A stretch of 64,000 bases of DNA from Rhizophagus irregularis (taxonomy: Eukaryota; Glomeromycota; Glomeromycetes; Glomerales; Glomeraceae): NCBI RefSeq assembly GCF_026210795.1, contig NC_089442.1, forward strand, positions 2,728,001 through 2,792,000, given 5' to 3'. Below the pieces are notes generated by a model that saw nothing but the letters and a program-made list of their open reading frames with translations, ran no database searches and was not told the origin of the DNA. Position numbers and translations under genes: made by a program. Shown here one piece after another: positions 45,021 through 55,764 of this stretch (positions are counted from its first letter, which is position 1; the number at the start of each line of letters is the position of its first letter).

Positions 45021-45550
45021 CTATTAGCAATCGTTTTATATTCTTCATTTGTAAATAATGAATTTTTAATTCCTAATAGAGATACTTTGGATAATCCTTG
45101 GATAATTGGAACTACTGGAACATAGCAATAGGATTAGTTGGCGCATTAGTTGCACCAATTATTTTATCAGCAATAATATATGGATTAGGATTTGGTGTAG
45201 GACATTGCAGCAAATTCATTTCCTCTTGGTTTATGTCATTATATGGAGAAACGATCGCACGTGGAAATCTTGTTTCAATTTTACAATCGATTGGAGCTGC
45301 TGGTTTAGGAACTTTGGGTAATTTCTTAAGCAGTAGTTTTGGAGCAGCTATTGGAGCAATTGGAGGTTCAAACCTTGCAGTATTTATAGAGATGAACAAG
45401 GATTCTCTAACAATTGTTACTATTTTTATTTATTTATTTATTTATTTTGTCTTCTAAACGTTCCTATCATTTTTTGTATATCTGATATTATCAATGGTAA
45501 TATCATGATCAGATTAATGATCTTTCATGACAAGTTACAAATTAAATAGA
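45021..45550 (+). pseudogene. ISG12-like copy 3, broken
   Basis: The remnant starts inside the N-terminus (LLAIVLYSSFVNNEFLIPNR) with no ATG. It changes frame near 45120 and keeps most of the ISG12 domain (AIGLVGALVAPIILSAIIYG, ARGNLVSILQSIGAAGLGTL). After EMNKDS it lacks nearly all of the second domain, leaving only a tail trace (aatatcatgatcagattaat, near 45500). It is closest to copy 8 (both read FVNNEFLIP). At least a 5' deletion, a frameshift and an internal deletion are present. Confidence 0.8.
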
Positions 45551-46177
45551 CATATTAGTGATATTATCGGCGGGGTTAAAAGGGTTAGGTAAATGTTAGA
45601 GTTATTCTATTTTTTGTGATTATTTTAAAATAAATAAATTTTTTATAATTATAAAAAAAAATATTGTTAAATATATTATCGGAAACATATCCACATTTCT
45701 TATTTGTCAATGAATATTTTCAATTTTTAAACTTTTCCGCTATGAATCTCACCCTAGTACGGAGAATCGTAAGAGAAGAAAAAATTAAGTCACTAAAATT
45801 TTATACGAAAACGTCGTATTAAAATTATATGAAATTATGCCGAAGTTGTAATTGGTTACTTAATCCAGCCGGATTTAAGTCACTTCTGTAGTTATAACTT
45901 ACCTAATGTACGATTAGTGTTTACTCATTTCGGACGATGTCCGTCCGGCACGTGACAATGTATAACAATGAAACCACTTCGGACTTTTAATGATGGTTTC
46001 CGTTTCGTACACCTATTACAGCATAAAGTTACAACTTTACGGCAAATGAGTCACAACATTTTCAATTACGGTATTGATCTACCTATTTATAAGATTATAT
46101 GCATAGGCACATGTCAATGAGTATATATATATATCTGGTATTTTGCTGGAATCACTTTTAACAAAAAAAAAGTGACA
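45551..46177. other. Spacer before copy 4
   Basis: No gene is seen. It ends with (AT)n at about 46119-46132 close to the copy 4 start and should contain its promoter. Confidence 0.4.
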
Positions 46178-47407
46178 ATGCTCGTTTCTGATGAAAAATT
46201 ATTTGCGATCGTTTTATATTCCGCATTTGTAAACAATGATCTTATAGCTTCTATTAGAGATATTTGGAAGAATTCTTGGGTAACTGGAACTTCCGGAGCA
46301 TTGGTAATAGGATTAGTTGGCGCATTAGCTGCACCATTTATTATATCAGCAATAATTAATGGGTTGGGATTTGGTGTAGGAGGTATTGCAGCAAAATCCT
46401 TTGGCTCTTGGTATATGTCATTGCATGGAGGTATGATTGCACGTGGAAGTCTCATCTCAATTTTACAATCGATTGGAGCTGCTGGTTTAGGACCTTTGGG
46501 TATTTTCTTAACCAGTAGTTTTGGAGGAGCTATTGGAATTCTTATTGGAGCAATTGGTGGTTCAAACCTTGCATCATATTTTAGAGAAATGGATTTAAAT
46601 GGAACTGAAAGACAACTACTTGAAAGATTTATTCAAATTGAAGAAAGTAATTATCAAAATAATAGTACAATTATTGTATTCACACTCATGCCAGCTTTAT
46701 TATATAATGATAAAATGTTGAGATGTTTTTTTGAAACATTTGTAACTAGTTCACCATTTGCCAATTCTAAATTATTTAGATTTGATTTTATAGAAAATAA
46801 TTTATTAAAATTAAAATCAGAAGAAGAAAGAGTGAATTATACCGTTTATAATTCGCTAATTAGTGATTATGATAAGTCTAGATTAGAATATATTTTTCGG
46901 GATGATTATTTTTTAATCGGATATAAGTTAAATCTTGATGATCATAAACCATCGAATCTTATAATAAGTACATTGGTGGAAGTTTGGAATGTACTAAATG
47001 GTAAAATCGTTGTGGGTATTGATGTCTATAAATTTCGTGATCAAATCGATAAATATCGTAATCAAATTAATGATCAAATTAGCAAAATTGATTTTGATAA
47101 ATATCGTGATCAAGCTAGTGATCAAATTAACAATCTTCGTGATCAAATTAATAAAATTGATTTCGACGAACATCGTGATCAAGTTAATGATCAAATTAAC
47201 TATCTTCGTAATCAAATTAATGATCAAATTAACAAGATTGATTTTGATAAATATCGTGATCAAGCTAATGATCAAATTAACAATCTTCGTGATCAAATTA
47301 ATGATCAAATTAACAAGATTGATGTTAATAAATTTAGTAATCAGATTAGTGATCAAGTCAACTACTTTTCAGATTTATTTCATAAAAAGTTTAAAAAATC
47401 TAAATAA
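46178..47407 (+). CDS. ISG12/IFI27-like membrane protein, copy 4, long C-terminal repeats
   Basis: 409 residues from ATG 46178 (MLVSDEKLFAIVLYSAFVNN); GTG two codons upstream is in frame. ISG12 domain: GALVIGLVGALAAPFIISAI, GFGVGGIAAKSFGSWYMSLH, GSLISILQSIGAAGLGPLGI. The second domain (FTLMPALLYNDKMLRCFFET; YFLIGYKLNLDDHKPSN) ends near residue 280. The last about 125 residues are amphipathic repeats (DFDKYRDQASDQINNL, DFDEHRDQVNDQINYL, DVNKFSNQISDQVNYF) encoded by direct DNA repeats with GATCAAATTAATGATCAAAT. Hydrophobic residues every 3-4 positions predict a long helix or coiled coil, possibly for oligomerisation. Confidence 0.88.
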   Translation: MLVSDEKLFAIVLYSAFVNNDLIASIRDIWKNSWVTGTSGALVIGLVGALAAPFIISAIINGLGFGVGGIAAKSFGSWYMSLHGGMIARGSLISILQSIGAAGLGPLGIFLTSSFGGAIGILIGAIGGSNLASYFREMDLNGTERQLLERFIQIEESNYQNNSTIIVFTLMPALLYNDKMLRCFFETFVTSSPFANSKLFRFDFIENNLLKLKSEEERVNYTVYNSLISDYDKSRLEYIFRDDYFLIGYKLNLDDHKPSNLIISTLVEVWNVLNGKIVVGIDVYKFRDQIDKYRNQINDQISKIDFDKYRDQASDQINNLRDQINKIDFDEHRDQVNDQINYLRNQINDQINKIDFDKYRDQANDQINNLRDQINDQINKIDVNKFSNQISDQVNYFSDLFHKKFKKSK

Positions 47408-48417
47408 ATCATATTGGTTAGAATTATATAATTAATAAATTTCATTGTTAAGAATAAGCTTTTTGTTTCCTGACGTTTGTTTTTACAGTTTTATATTAAA
47501 ATGTTTGAAACTAGGTCCGAATATTCATGATGTCTATATTTTTGTCATAAACGACCCAATTATTATTTTATACATAAATGTTTAGTATATGTGTATATAT
47601 GTATATATGTGAAAATCTGCTAAATGATTGAAATTTCCCACAATCTAATGTACATTATATTAGAGATCCTATTAAGATCAATCATTAATCAGCAGCATTA
47701 CAAATTTATTACAAATTTTGGCCAACGTACGAATTTAAATTAATCGATGGTAAAACATATTGTTTTTCTGATAAATTCAACTATAAATATAAAATGGATA
47801 ATATAAAGTAAACTTTGATAAATTTTCTACATTGTATTATGCCTAATATAAAATGTACTATTTAGTATTTATTTGATGTAGCACTACATCTACATACCCG
47901 CTTTTTTTCATATGACCTTTTCTAAGGTGTTGCGAATGCCTTATTGTTTTTATGCCAGGACCCGGATAATTATGTAAAAGCCATATGCAACAATCTGTAC
48001 GCCAGAAGCCAATCGAATTGCACTTTGCAGATCACATTGAACAACAACGAACATAACGCGAACACAGCCCAAATTTGGTTGAGTTCGTTGCATTCGCTTA
48101 GTAAAATATCATGAAGTCACCAACATAATTTTTTTATATCATAATGTTTTGAAACTTAAATTTGCACAAAAATTGTGCAAACCTATTTTGTGTTCGCGTC
48201 GTGTTTGGTGTGTATTTTTTTTTGAAAAGGAAACAATATTTCATCTTAGTATTGTTACTTAGTATTGTTAAATTTCATATGAACGATGATAATCAACCCT
48301 AAATACGCCACGAATTAACTTCATAAAGCATAGCATACAAATAGTACTACCAGTATCGGAATCTTTAACTGAGGTAGTTCGTTACCTTTTTTTTCAAGAG
48401 ATTCTTAATAGCAAGAA
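47408..48417. other. Spacer between copies 4 and 5
   Basis: About 1 kb, AT-rich, with a somewhat GC-richer part at 47940-48080. No gene, RNA or repeat can be supported. Confidence 0.4.
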
Positions 48418-49635
48418 ATGCCGAAACTCATTTCTGACGAAAAATTATTTGCAATAGTTTTATACTCCGCGTTTGTAAGCAATAATCATCTAACTTCCGT
48501 TAGAGATGTTTGGAAGAGTCCTTGGATAACTGGAACTTCTGGAGCACTGGCAATAGGATTAGTTGGTGCAATAGTTGCACCATTTATTTTAACAGCAATA
48601 ATTCGTGGATTGGGATTTGGTCTGGGAGGTATTGCAGCACATTCATTTGGTTCTTGGTTTATGTCATTGTATCGAGGTACAATTGCACGTGGAAGTGTCG
48701 TTTCAATTTTACAATCGATTGGAGCTGTTGGTTTAGGAGCTTTGAGTATTTTCTTAAGCAGTGGTTTTGGAGCAGCTATTGGAATTCTTATTGGAGCAAT
48801 TGGTGGTTTTAAACTTGCAGAATATTTAACAGAAATTAATTTAATTAAAACCGAAGAACAATTGCTTGAAAGTTTCGTTCAAATTGAAGAAAATAATAAT
48901 ATTATTATATTCAAAATCAAACCAGCTTTGTTATATAATGAAGAAGCTTTAAAATGTTTTTTTGAAACATTTAAATCTAGTTCATCATTTGTTAATTCTA
49001 AATTATTTAGAATTGATTTCATAGAAAATGATTTAAAGTTAAAATCAGAAGAAGAAAGAATTCATACTGTTCATAATTTATTAGTTGATAATTATGAAAA
49101 ATTCAGAATAGAATGTATTTATAACGATGGTTACTTGGTTGGATATAATGTAAATCTTAGTGATTATAAACCATCTGATCCTAAGATAAATACATTGGTA
49201 GAAATTTGGAATGTTATGAATGGTAATGTCGTTATAGAATTCATTGATAAAATTCGGGATCAAGTTAATGATCAAATTCGTAACGTTGATGTCAACAAAT
49301 TTCGTGATCAAGTTAATGATCAAATTAACAAAGCTGATATAAATGGACTCCGTGATCACGTTAATAATCAAATTAATCAAATTAGCGATCAAGTTAGTAA
49401 AGTTGATATCAACAAAATTCGGGATCAAGTTAATGATCATATTAACAACATTGATATTAATAAACTTGGTAGTCAAATTGGTGATCAAGTTAATAATCAA
49501 ATTAATCAAATTAAACAAGTCGATATCAATAAATTTCGTGATCAGGTTAATGATCATGTTAAGAATATTAATGTCAATGAAGTTGGTAATCAAATTAGTA
49601 ATCACGTAAATGGAATCTTTCGCAAGTGGTTTTAA
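48418..49635 (+). CDS. ISG12/IFI27-like membrane protein, copy 5, longest repeat tail
   Basis: 405 residues from ATG 48418 (MPKLISDEKLFAIVLYSAFV). ISG12 domain: GALAIGLVGAIVAPFILTAI, GFGLGGIAAHSFGSWFMSLY, GSVVSILQSIGAVGLGALSI. The second domain is more diverged (FKIKPALLYNEEALKCFFET). About seven repeats of the DxNKxRDQVNDQI type fill residues about 275-400 (DVNKFRDQVNDQINKA, DINKIRDQVNDHINNI, DINKFRDQVNDHVKNI), with one irregular spacing. It ends GIFRKWF. No intron. Likely a membrane protein with an extended amphipathic C-terminus. Confidence 0.87.
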   Translation: MPKLISDEKLFAIVLYSAFVSNNHLTSVRDVWKSPWITGTSGALAIGLVGAIVAPFILTAIIRGLGFGLGGIAAHSFGSWFMSLYRGTIARGSVVSILQSIGAVGLGALSIFLSSGFGAAIGILIGAIGGFKLAEYLTEINLIKTEEQLLESFVQIEENNNIIIFKIKPALLYNEEALKCFFETFKSSSSFVNSKLFRIDFIENDLKLKSEEERIHTVHNLLVDNYEKFRIECIYNDGYLVGYNVNLSDYKPSDPKINTLVEIWNVMNGNVVIEFIDKIRDQVNDQIRNVDVNKFRDQVNDQINKADINGLRDHVNNQINQISDQVSKVDINKIRDQVNDHINNIDINKLGSQIGDQVNNQINQIKQVDINKFRDQVNDHVKNINVNEVGNQISNHVNGIFRKWF

Positions 49636-49936
49636 ATAGATGTATTAGTTGTTAAAATATCATTTGTTTATAATCAATAAAATTTGTTAAGAAAAATATT
49701 TTGGTTTATTACCTTATCTCTGAAGTTTTGAATATTCATGTAATTTGATTTCACATATTTGGGTCGATATACTGTATAACCTGAATTTGACTCGACCCAA
49801 TTATTATTACTCGAGCGATCGGACTAAACTTCAAAATTTATTTTTTTCTGGAAATTTTCCATGTAGAATAAACAGAGCTTTTTAAATGGTTAGTATTATT
49901 GTCCGGAGCGAAGCGTGATCTTTGGTGATTATTAAA

Positions 49937-49996
49937 AATTCGTGATCAAATTGATGAAATCTAACTTCTTTCACGATAAGTTTCATTTTAAATAGA
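49937..49996 (+). pseudogene. Relic of an ISG12-like C-terminus
   Basis: 'aattcgtgatcaaattgatg' and 'taagtttcattttaaataga' match the last repeat and stop region of copies 2 and 7 (ending HFK). Nothing else of the gene remains, so this is the end of a deleted copy about 300 bp downstream of copy 5. Confidence 0.6.
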
Positions 49997-50676
49997 TTGA
50001 CATAAGATTTTTATATTATGTACGGAGTTGACCTTTTATTATGACTTCGAATCGCGATTCACCATTTAAAAATAAAAATTTATAATATCGCGAATTAAAG
50101 CACTTAGTAAAAATGGAGTAAAACGAAGCAACATTGCCCTAACTCTCTAATCCATATATATCTATCTCGGTGATAAATTTTCATTTTCGCATTTATATGA
50201 TTATTCGGATTTTGGGGTCCTATCACAACACGTGATGGAAGTTATAAAATGCAATTTACTTAGCGATTGGTTAACTTTTTATTTTGTTTATTTTGAACCG
50301 AGTGATTGAAATTGATTCAATCGATTTTTTTTCCAGCCATTGACTTCGAACCAGGTAACTAGCTTCTAATCCTAACAAAATGAACAGCATTTAAGCGACA
50401 TTGGAAATTACTTTAGAATTGAATGAGCATCTTATGGTGGAAAGGCGTTTCTTTGCTACAGTATATGGATACAGATTCGTTCATATATGGAGTAGAAACG
50501 GAGGATATTTATCACGACATGATAAAAAAATGTGGGCCTGTTCGATTTTAGTAATTATTCTTCTGTCCATCCACTATTAAATTACTTTCAGAGGACCAAT
50601 GGAACCGACGAAAACGGGGAACCAATATTAAAAAAATACTGATGTCATAGGAAAATTCAAGGATGAATGTCATATA

Positions 50677-51611
50677 CAGACCCCGGCGAAAAGAATGGCG
50701 GTCAGTCTTTTTGATATCACGAATGTAATTTATAGTAAAATGTGAAATTTTTTTTTATTTTCTGAAAGAGGAACAGAAAATACATATATTTCATTATTTA
50801 AATAATATTTGATATGATCATCTTCCGTGTCAATAAATGCTTCAATTTAGTATTGTGTACTATTCGCACTCTTAACTAGCGTTATTTTATTATGATATTT
50901 TAATATTTTCTTAGCTTTCTCGCCATCCAGAGGTCAGATTGAGACAAATTTACCACCATTGGATTCCTCTTGACTATGTGGTTCGAATGGTGGTCTAAAA
51001 ATTACTGTGTAGCATCTGTGTAATGTGATAGTTCAAGTATAATAGTAAGTATTATGAATTTTTATGTTGTATAAAGATAAAAGCAATATAAAGGCTCAAT
51101 AATATAATAAAAGACCATTATTTAAATCTCATAATTGCAAGAAATCTAATAGTTGTAATTTTTTTTCAATACAAGCTTTGGTTGATGAGAAAATGAAGTT
51201 TAAACTTTTTATTTCAAACTTTCATACCAAATCCAAAAAATTATTAGTAGTATTTCTCTGTGATAATGTGATATAACAAAATGCAATTATAATATTTGGC
51301 AGTTAAAAGTAAGTGGTTTTTTTTTAAAAAAAAATTGGAATTTATTATTATGTAGGATTTTGAGCATTTTAAAAAAATTCATAGCAAATTATTATGCTCC
51401 GATTCCTATTAAATTTATAACTTCTTGGTTTTTTAGAAGGTAAAATAGGCGTAAAAACAATAATAAATCTTCATTTTTTTTTATTGCTTTTTAAAATAGT
51501 GTTCTAAAAATCCATTGGGCATTACAAGTTTTAATTTAAATAGGAAAATTCTGATCTCATATCCAAAATAACAAATGATATTTGCACCGCCATTCTTTTC
51601 GCCGGGGACTG
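50677..51611. mobile_element. Mariner-type MITE, 935 bp, TA duplication
   Basis: The ends are CAGACCCCGGCGAAAAGAAT and, inverted, CAGTCCCCGGCGAAAAGAAT, both followed by GGCGGT. TA flanks on both sides (50675-50676, 51612-51613). The interior is AT-rich, has no transposase, and includes a short stretch with the aatggtgg motif near 50950-51000. Confidence 0.8.
51148..51611 (+). repeat. Arm of a 5.6-kb-spaced inverted repeat
   Basis: About 465 bp are repeated inverted at 57227-57710 (shared words: 'gcaccgccattcttttcgcc', 'gctccgattcctattaaatt' and its diverged partner). The two arms are the right halves of two copies of the same MITE in opposite orientation. They flank the hidden gene, the decayed gene and copy 6. 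Confidence 0.8.
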
Positions 51612-51839
51612 TATAATGTCTGAGTTCTTTGGGATACGTGCGAAATTGTATCATTATGTCTTGGAAAATGGTAGTGTCGGTTCAAGACATAAAGTGATAA
51701 AAGTGCGAGTAACATATGGTCATTGGAGAATTGGTACATTTCATTACGTAAATACTGGAATATCACGAGAAATGCAAAACAACGGGCAATGACAGCCAAA
51801 ATAGTTATATTATTCACCCTATATTCATGAAGCGAATCC

Positions 51840-52260
51840 TTCAGATTCTATTTAGGATTGGGAGGTTATACATGGCAAGTATACAACACAGCTATTGTAT
51901 ATCGTAATTGAAATGAAAGATAACAACTTAGTTTCAACAAGTACTATTACATGGAAGGACATTGAGAAGGCACAAAATAAAATAATGGTACACTACGTTG
52001 CTCGTTACAAGTAAGTTCATAAAAGAATAAGTAGGTTATGTGAAGAAATTACGAAAGAAAAGGAAACCTAATGAATACATAAGAACTATTTCCATTATGT
52101 TATTCCCAAATGAGGACTCATATAAAAAGCGAATAGCTCGATATAGTAGAGAGTGGTATGAAAATAAGAGTGAGCTTCTTAAAAGTGTTGAGAATTCATA
52201 CAAACTCTATTACGAACTGTCTAAAGAAGAGCGGACTAATATTGAATAAGAATAACAATA
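51840..52260 (+). pseudogene. Unrecognised coding-like fragment
   Basis: One frame reads YIVIEMKDNNLVSTSTITWK with DIEKAQNKIMVHYVARYK, then GTAAGT. Another reads KKLRKKRKPNEYIRTISIML and YSREWYENKSELLKSVENSY up to 52249. 'KRKPNEYI' faintly recalls the start of an HMG box, but the rest does not fit well. I cannot join these into a convincing gene. Either an undetected multi-exon gene or a relic. Confidence 0.3.
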
Positions 52261-53003
52261 TTAGAGAGGATCTTAGAGATTATGTTGACGGAGATAAATA
52301 CTTTTGTATCAATCGGTATAAAGTACAATATCTCATTAGACAATTTTTTTTCGTTAAATAAAATAACGTATAACAACATACATAATGTTATTCAAAAAAA
52401 ATTAGTTACATGGATTCCGTTACAGGGTACTGCTAGAATTAGATGCATAAATAAGGTTCAACGTAAGGAATGTGATTACGGTTGGAAGGCGAAGCATCAA
52501 TCAGAAATTTGTTAAAGACAAAATACCCGTGTTTTCGCTATTTGACAAACAACAGACAAATCACAGAGTGAAGCATTACAAAATACATGTTTTCTTCTAT
52601 GAAAATAGTCAGCTAACAATCAAATTAATTAACTACTTATTAGTATTGTAGTGTGAAAACACTTACTGTATATTCAAAGGCACAGATTGCTTTTAATAGA
52701 ATAATTATGCATCATTTACGTAAAAGGACCAAAAAATATGTGGTCAGATACGACATTTGATATAAACACTTTTTATCTTTGAAACTACATTTCTTGGTAT
52801 ACTATCTATTATTATAAAGTGGAACAATGCATAAATTTTGTTCTTCATAAAGCATGCTTAATGAGTGAAACATTCAAAGAGAGTTATACACAAATCATAT
52901 AGTAACAAGAAACTAAATTATATGGTGTACATATATGCAGATTGCGGAAGAAATAGAAAGGTAGAAACCAACTGAAAATTACGGCATAGTTTCAAATTTT
53001 TTA
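52261..53003. other. AT-rich spacer
   Basis: No gene is supported; only short open frames without motif or codon bias. Confidence 0.4.
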
Positions 53004-53707
53004 CTAATCATTAAAAACGTAGGCAGCATCCTCGAATTCGGCAATATGATCGGTCACTTTGTTAATTCTATACATATGGCCTACGTCCGGGTTAGGATCT
53101 ATAGCACTTCTGTCATGTTTTGACCTATATTGCCAAGAAAGTTAGAGGGACATTGCAAATATTTATGAATATAATAAAATTTGTCACTAACCATTGTGGA
53201 CGATTATTAATCCAATTTCCCAATTGACGGCAAGTTCTAAATGAAAATATCGTGTCCGAGTTAAATTCGTTTACGCCACCACCATTAATAATGTTTTCGA
53301 TGAGAATTCTCTAAATAATTTTTTATTCTTAGTTTAATCTACAAAAAATGAATTACAAACAATATTAAAATACCTTTGTTTGACTGCGTCCACGTGGCCA
53401 TGGGTTTCTCCAGTCTATAACCACAATTGGATCATCATCAGGAATTCTGTCAAGTACTTCGAGAATGCGAGCTGCTCTTTGTTTTAAACATACAGGGATT
53501 TCATTAAGATCTAATAAAAAATTTAAAATTATTAAATATAAATGAGTTTAATTTTCATTTACTTTGTATTATAATATGTTCACCTAATTGAAGTTTTTTT
53601 GCGAGTTTAATTTCGTCGTTGTCAACTCCATGTTCTTCGTTATTAACTTCAAGTTTGTCGTTATCAGCACCAAGTTCGACTTTAAGATCATCAATATATG
53701 GATCCAT
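53004..53707 (-). CDS. Four-exon protein-coding gene, family unknown
   Basis: No exon is long enough to appear as an ORF of note, but four exons fit together: 53707-53584, 53510-53374, 53310-53192 and 53124-53004 (124+137+119+121 = 501 nt, exactly 167 codons including TAG). The introns are GT-AG (GTGAAC, GTATTT, GTTAGT donors; acceptors TTATTAG, ATTTAG, ATATAG). The 166-residue product begins MDPYIDDLKVELGADNDKLE, contains PVCLKQRAARILEVLDRIPD and DDPIVVIDWRNPWPRGRSQT, then GNWINNRPQWSKHD, and ends EFEDAAYVFND. Acidic N-terminus, soluble, no known motif I can name. Agreement of phase, length and splice sites argues for a live host gene. Confidence 0.72.
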
Positions 53708-54655
53708 GTCTTTACGTAGAAGAGCAGTAAACAAGAAACAGTTAAGAATTTATTTAAGAATAGAGAATTTATTTACAAAATGTTAATGTAGTGAAGGAGA
53801 ATTTGAGAGAGTTTATTAACAAGTTCAAAAATAAAGGTATTATTATTTTTTTTTCGGTTATACAAACTTTTCTATAAAGCAATGACTCATTAGTTCGAAG
53901 ATATTAATGGATGCTTACGCAAGCACTAAAATTATTATAAGCACGTAATTTATTAAATTATTAATAATACAAAAATGTGATGAGAAAAGGTTATTGGATT
54001 AGCTGTTGTGACTCTTTATATTAATAACAAAATAAAGATTTCGATTTACCAATTTAATATTTTACTGATAAAATCTCTCTTATTCTCAACACAATGTTAA
54101 GCATGTTTTGTACTCAATTAATATAGAGAATGGAATCGATTCTAGCAAAATCACAAAATACCTAGAACTCTATAACTAACCAATCTATTCTAAATTACTA
54201 ATAATTCTAAACTATAATTAATTTTTTTAGTTTATAAATTATATTTGTGTCAATTTACTAAACTACTAAAATAAATTTTTTTTTGATTTTTTTGATATTT
54301 TCTTATTTTTTTCTACTTTTTCATTAAACTAGATACACCAAGAAGATTTATCTAATTAAAATTTATTAAGAAAATAAAGCCGCATCAATCTACGCCCAGC
54401 AAAAATAAAAGAAACAAAAGAAAAGAAATTAATACATTGAAAAATAAAATCCATTAATACACGTCTTAACGGAAACGTTTCGAAAGTCGACTAAAAATCC
54501 ACCACTCAGTCGAGCATTTTCCAACCCTTTTCCAACGCAAAAGAAACGAACCTCATTTTTAAAATTTGTTTAATTGAATAATAATAAATGATAAATTTAT
54601 TGTTCATTCGTTATCAGAATCATCCCTGTTTCCCTGATCCGTTGCTACACGTTTC
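53708..54655. other. Spacer; promoter of the four-exon gene lies here
   Basis: AT-rich. No coding sequence is supported. The promoter for the gene starting at 53707 must lie just above 53708. Confidence 0.4.
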
Positions 54656-55657
54656 TTATTTTCGTTTAAATTGTCTTTTCCATTCTGTATCTTTATTACT
54701 TTTCAAACTCGTAGCTAATGTGCCATCGTTAATTTTCTCGATTCTTTCACTAAATTCCTCATTCAATTTGTTGTAATTTTTGCGTTCTTCTTTACTTCTA
54801 GGCACTGTCGAGACCAAAGCTGCCGATAATTTAGGACTTGTTGGTGCATCTATAAATTGTTTGTCTTCCGATATATGATATACACCTTCACTTGTTACGT
54901 CCCTACCCCGTAGCTTTGTCAAGACCCCGTTCTTTCCTATAATTTCGTCTTGTCCTTTCATCTGTAGACCTTTTCCCATATCTTCTTCCATTGTTGATTT
55001 GTATATGGCCTTTAACAAATCGCTTTCATTGTTAAAATATATCAAATATATTTAAATTTGTTAATTTTGATAATTTTCGCAAAATGGCCCCCATATTGTC
55101 CTACATATTCTTTTATCATCTTGAATTCTTGCTCGTCATTTTACTTTTCACTCAATTTTTTAATTGCTTGCCAACTTCGCCGCGATTGTCGCATCAAATA
55201 TCCTCAAAAAATATCTCCGTTCATTTTTTGTAACCGTAATATTTGAACCGCCTTTAATGAAAATTTCTTCCATTTCTTTTGTTAGACGGATATCAGTTCG
55301 AACAGTCTTGTATTTATAATTACGTTTGACTACCAATCTTTCCACATATCCAAATTTTTTCAGTGTCTCTGAAAATCATAAAATCGTAAATCACGTGACT
55401 TTTCGGCAAAATGTTGAGTTTTTTTTTAACCGGAATTTCTTTATGGCGTTTAGTCTTACTCACTATATTTAGTCATACTACTCGCTTTTCTATTATTTTC
55501 TTGTAAAACGATTTGTTCCTTCGTAGTTACTATCTTTTATCTTTTCTTTAAGATTAATAATTTCTTCCACTTTTAGTTTAAGTAAACGTTCCTTATCTAT
55601 TATATCTTCCTCTTGTAATTTGATTTTGCGTGCTTGTGCTAAACTCTCTGCTTCCAT
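54656..55657 (-). pseudogene. Decaying multi-exon gene, family unknown
   Basis: Minus-strand coding pieces in order: 55657-55500 (MEAESLAQARKIKLQEEDII, then a Lys/Glu-rich coiled coil); after an acceptor-like TTTTCAG, TLKKFGYVERLVVKRNYKYK and MEEIFIKGGSNITVTKNERR (to about 55160); DEQEFKMIKEYVGQYGGHFA near 55110-55060; then ESDLLKAIYKSTMEEDMGKG, LRGRDVTSEGVYHISEDKQF and LNEEFSERIEKINDGTLATS, ending RQFKRK at 54656. Between the last two pieces the frame changes without evident splice sites, so it is probably broken. It may be part of a dispersed fungal family. It starts about 110 bp from the oppositely oriented copy 6, so the two share a divergent promoter region (55658-55764). Confidence 0.5.
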
Positions 55658-55764
55658 AATGGACTTCTTTTCTTACCCTAAATTCAGCTTTATAAAAACG
55701 CACAAATAAATTATTCTTCTGGAAAATCTTTATTTTTAACTGAAATAGTAAATAAATTTTTAAA

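Noticed and set aside
40773-46455. Proline/alanine-rich minus-strand ORFs (APIDCKIETRLPRA type)
   Set aside because: Antisense shadows of the Gly/Ala-rich ISG12 domain, seen at every copy.
46994-49605. Long Ile/Asn-rich minus-strand ORFs
   Set aside because: Mirror frames of the C-terminal repeats of ISG12-like copies 4 and 5.
52040-52249. HMG-box protein
   Set aside because: Only 'KRKPNEYI' resembles the start of an HMG box; later conserved positions do not fit.
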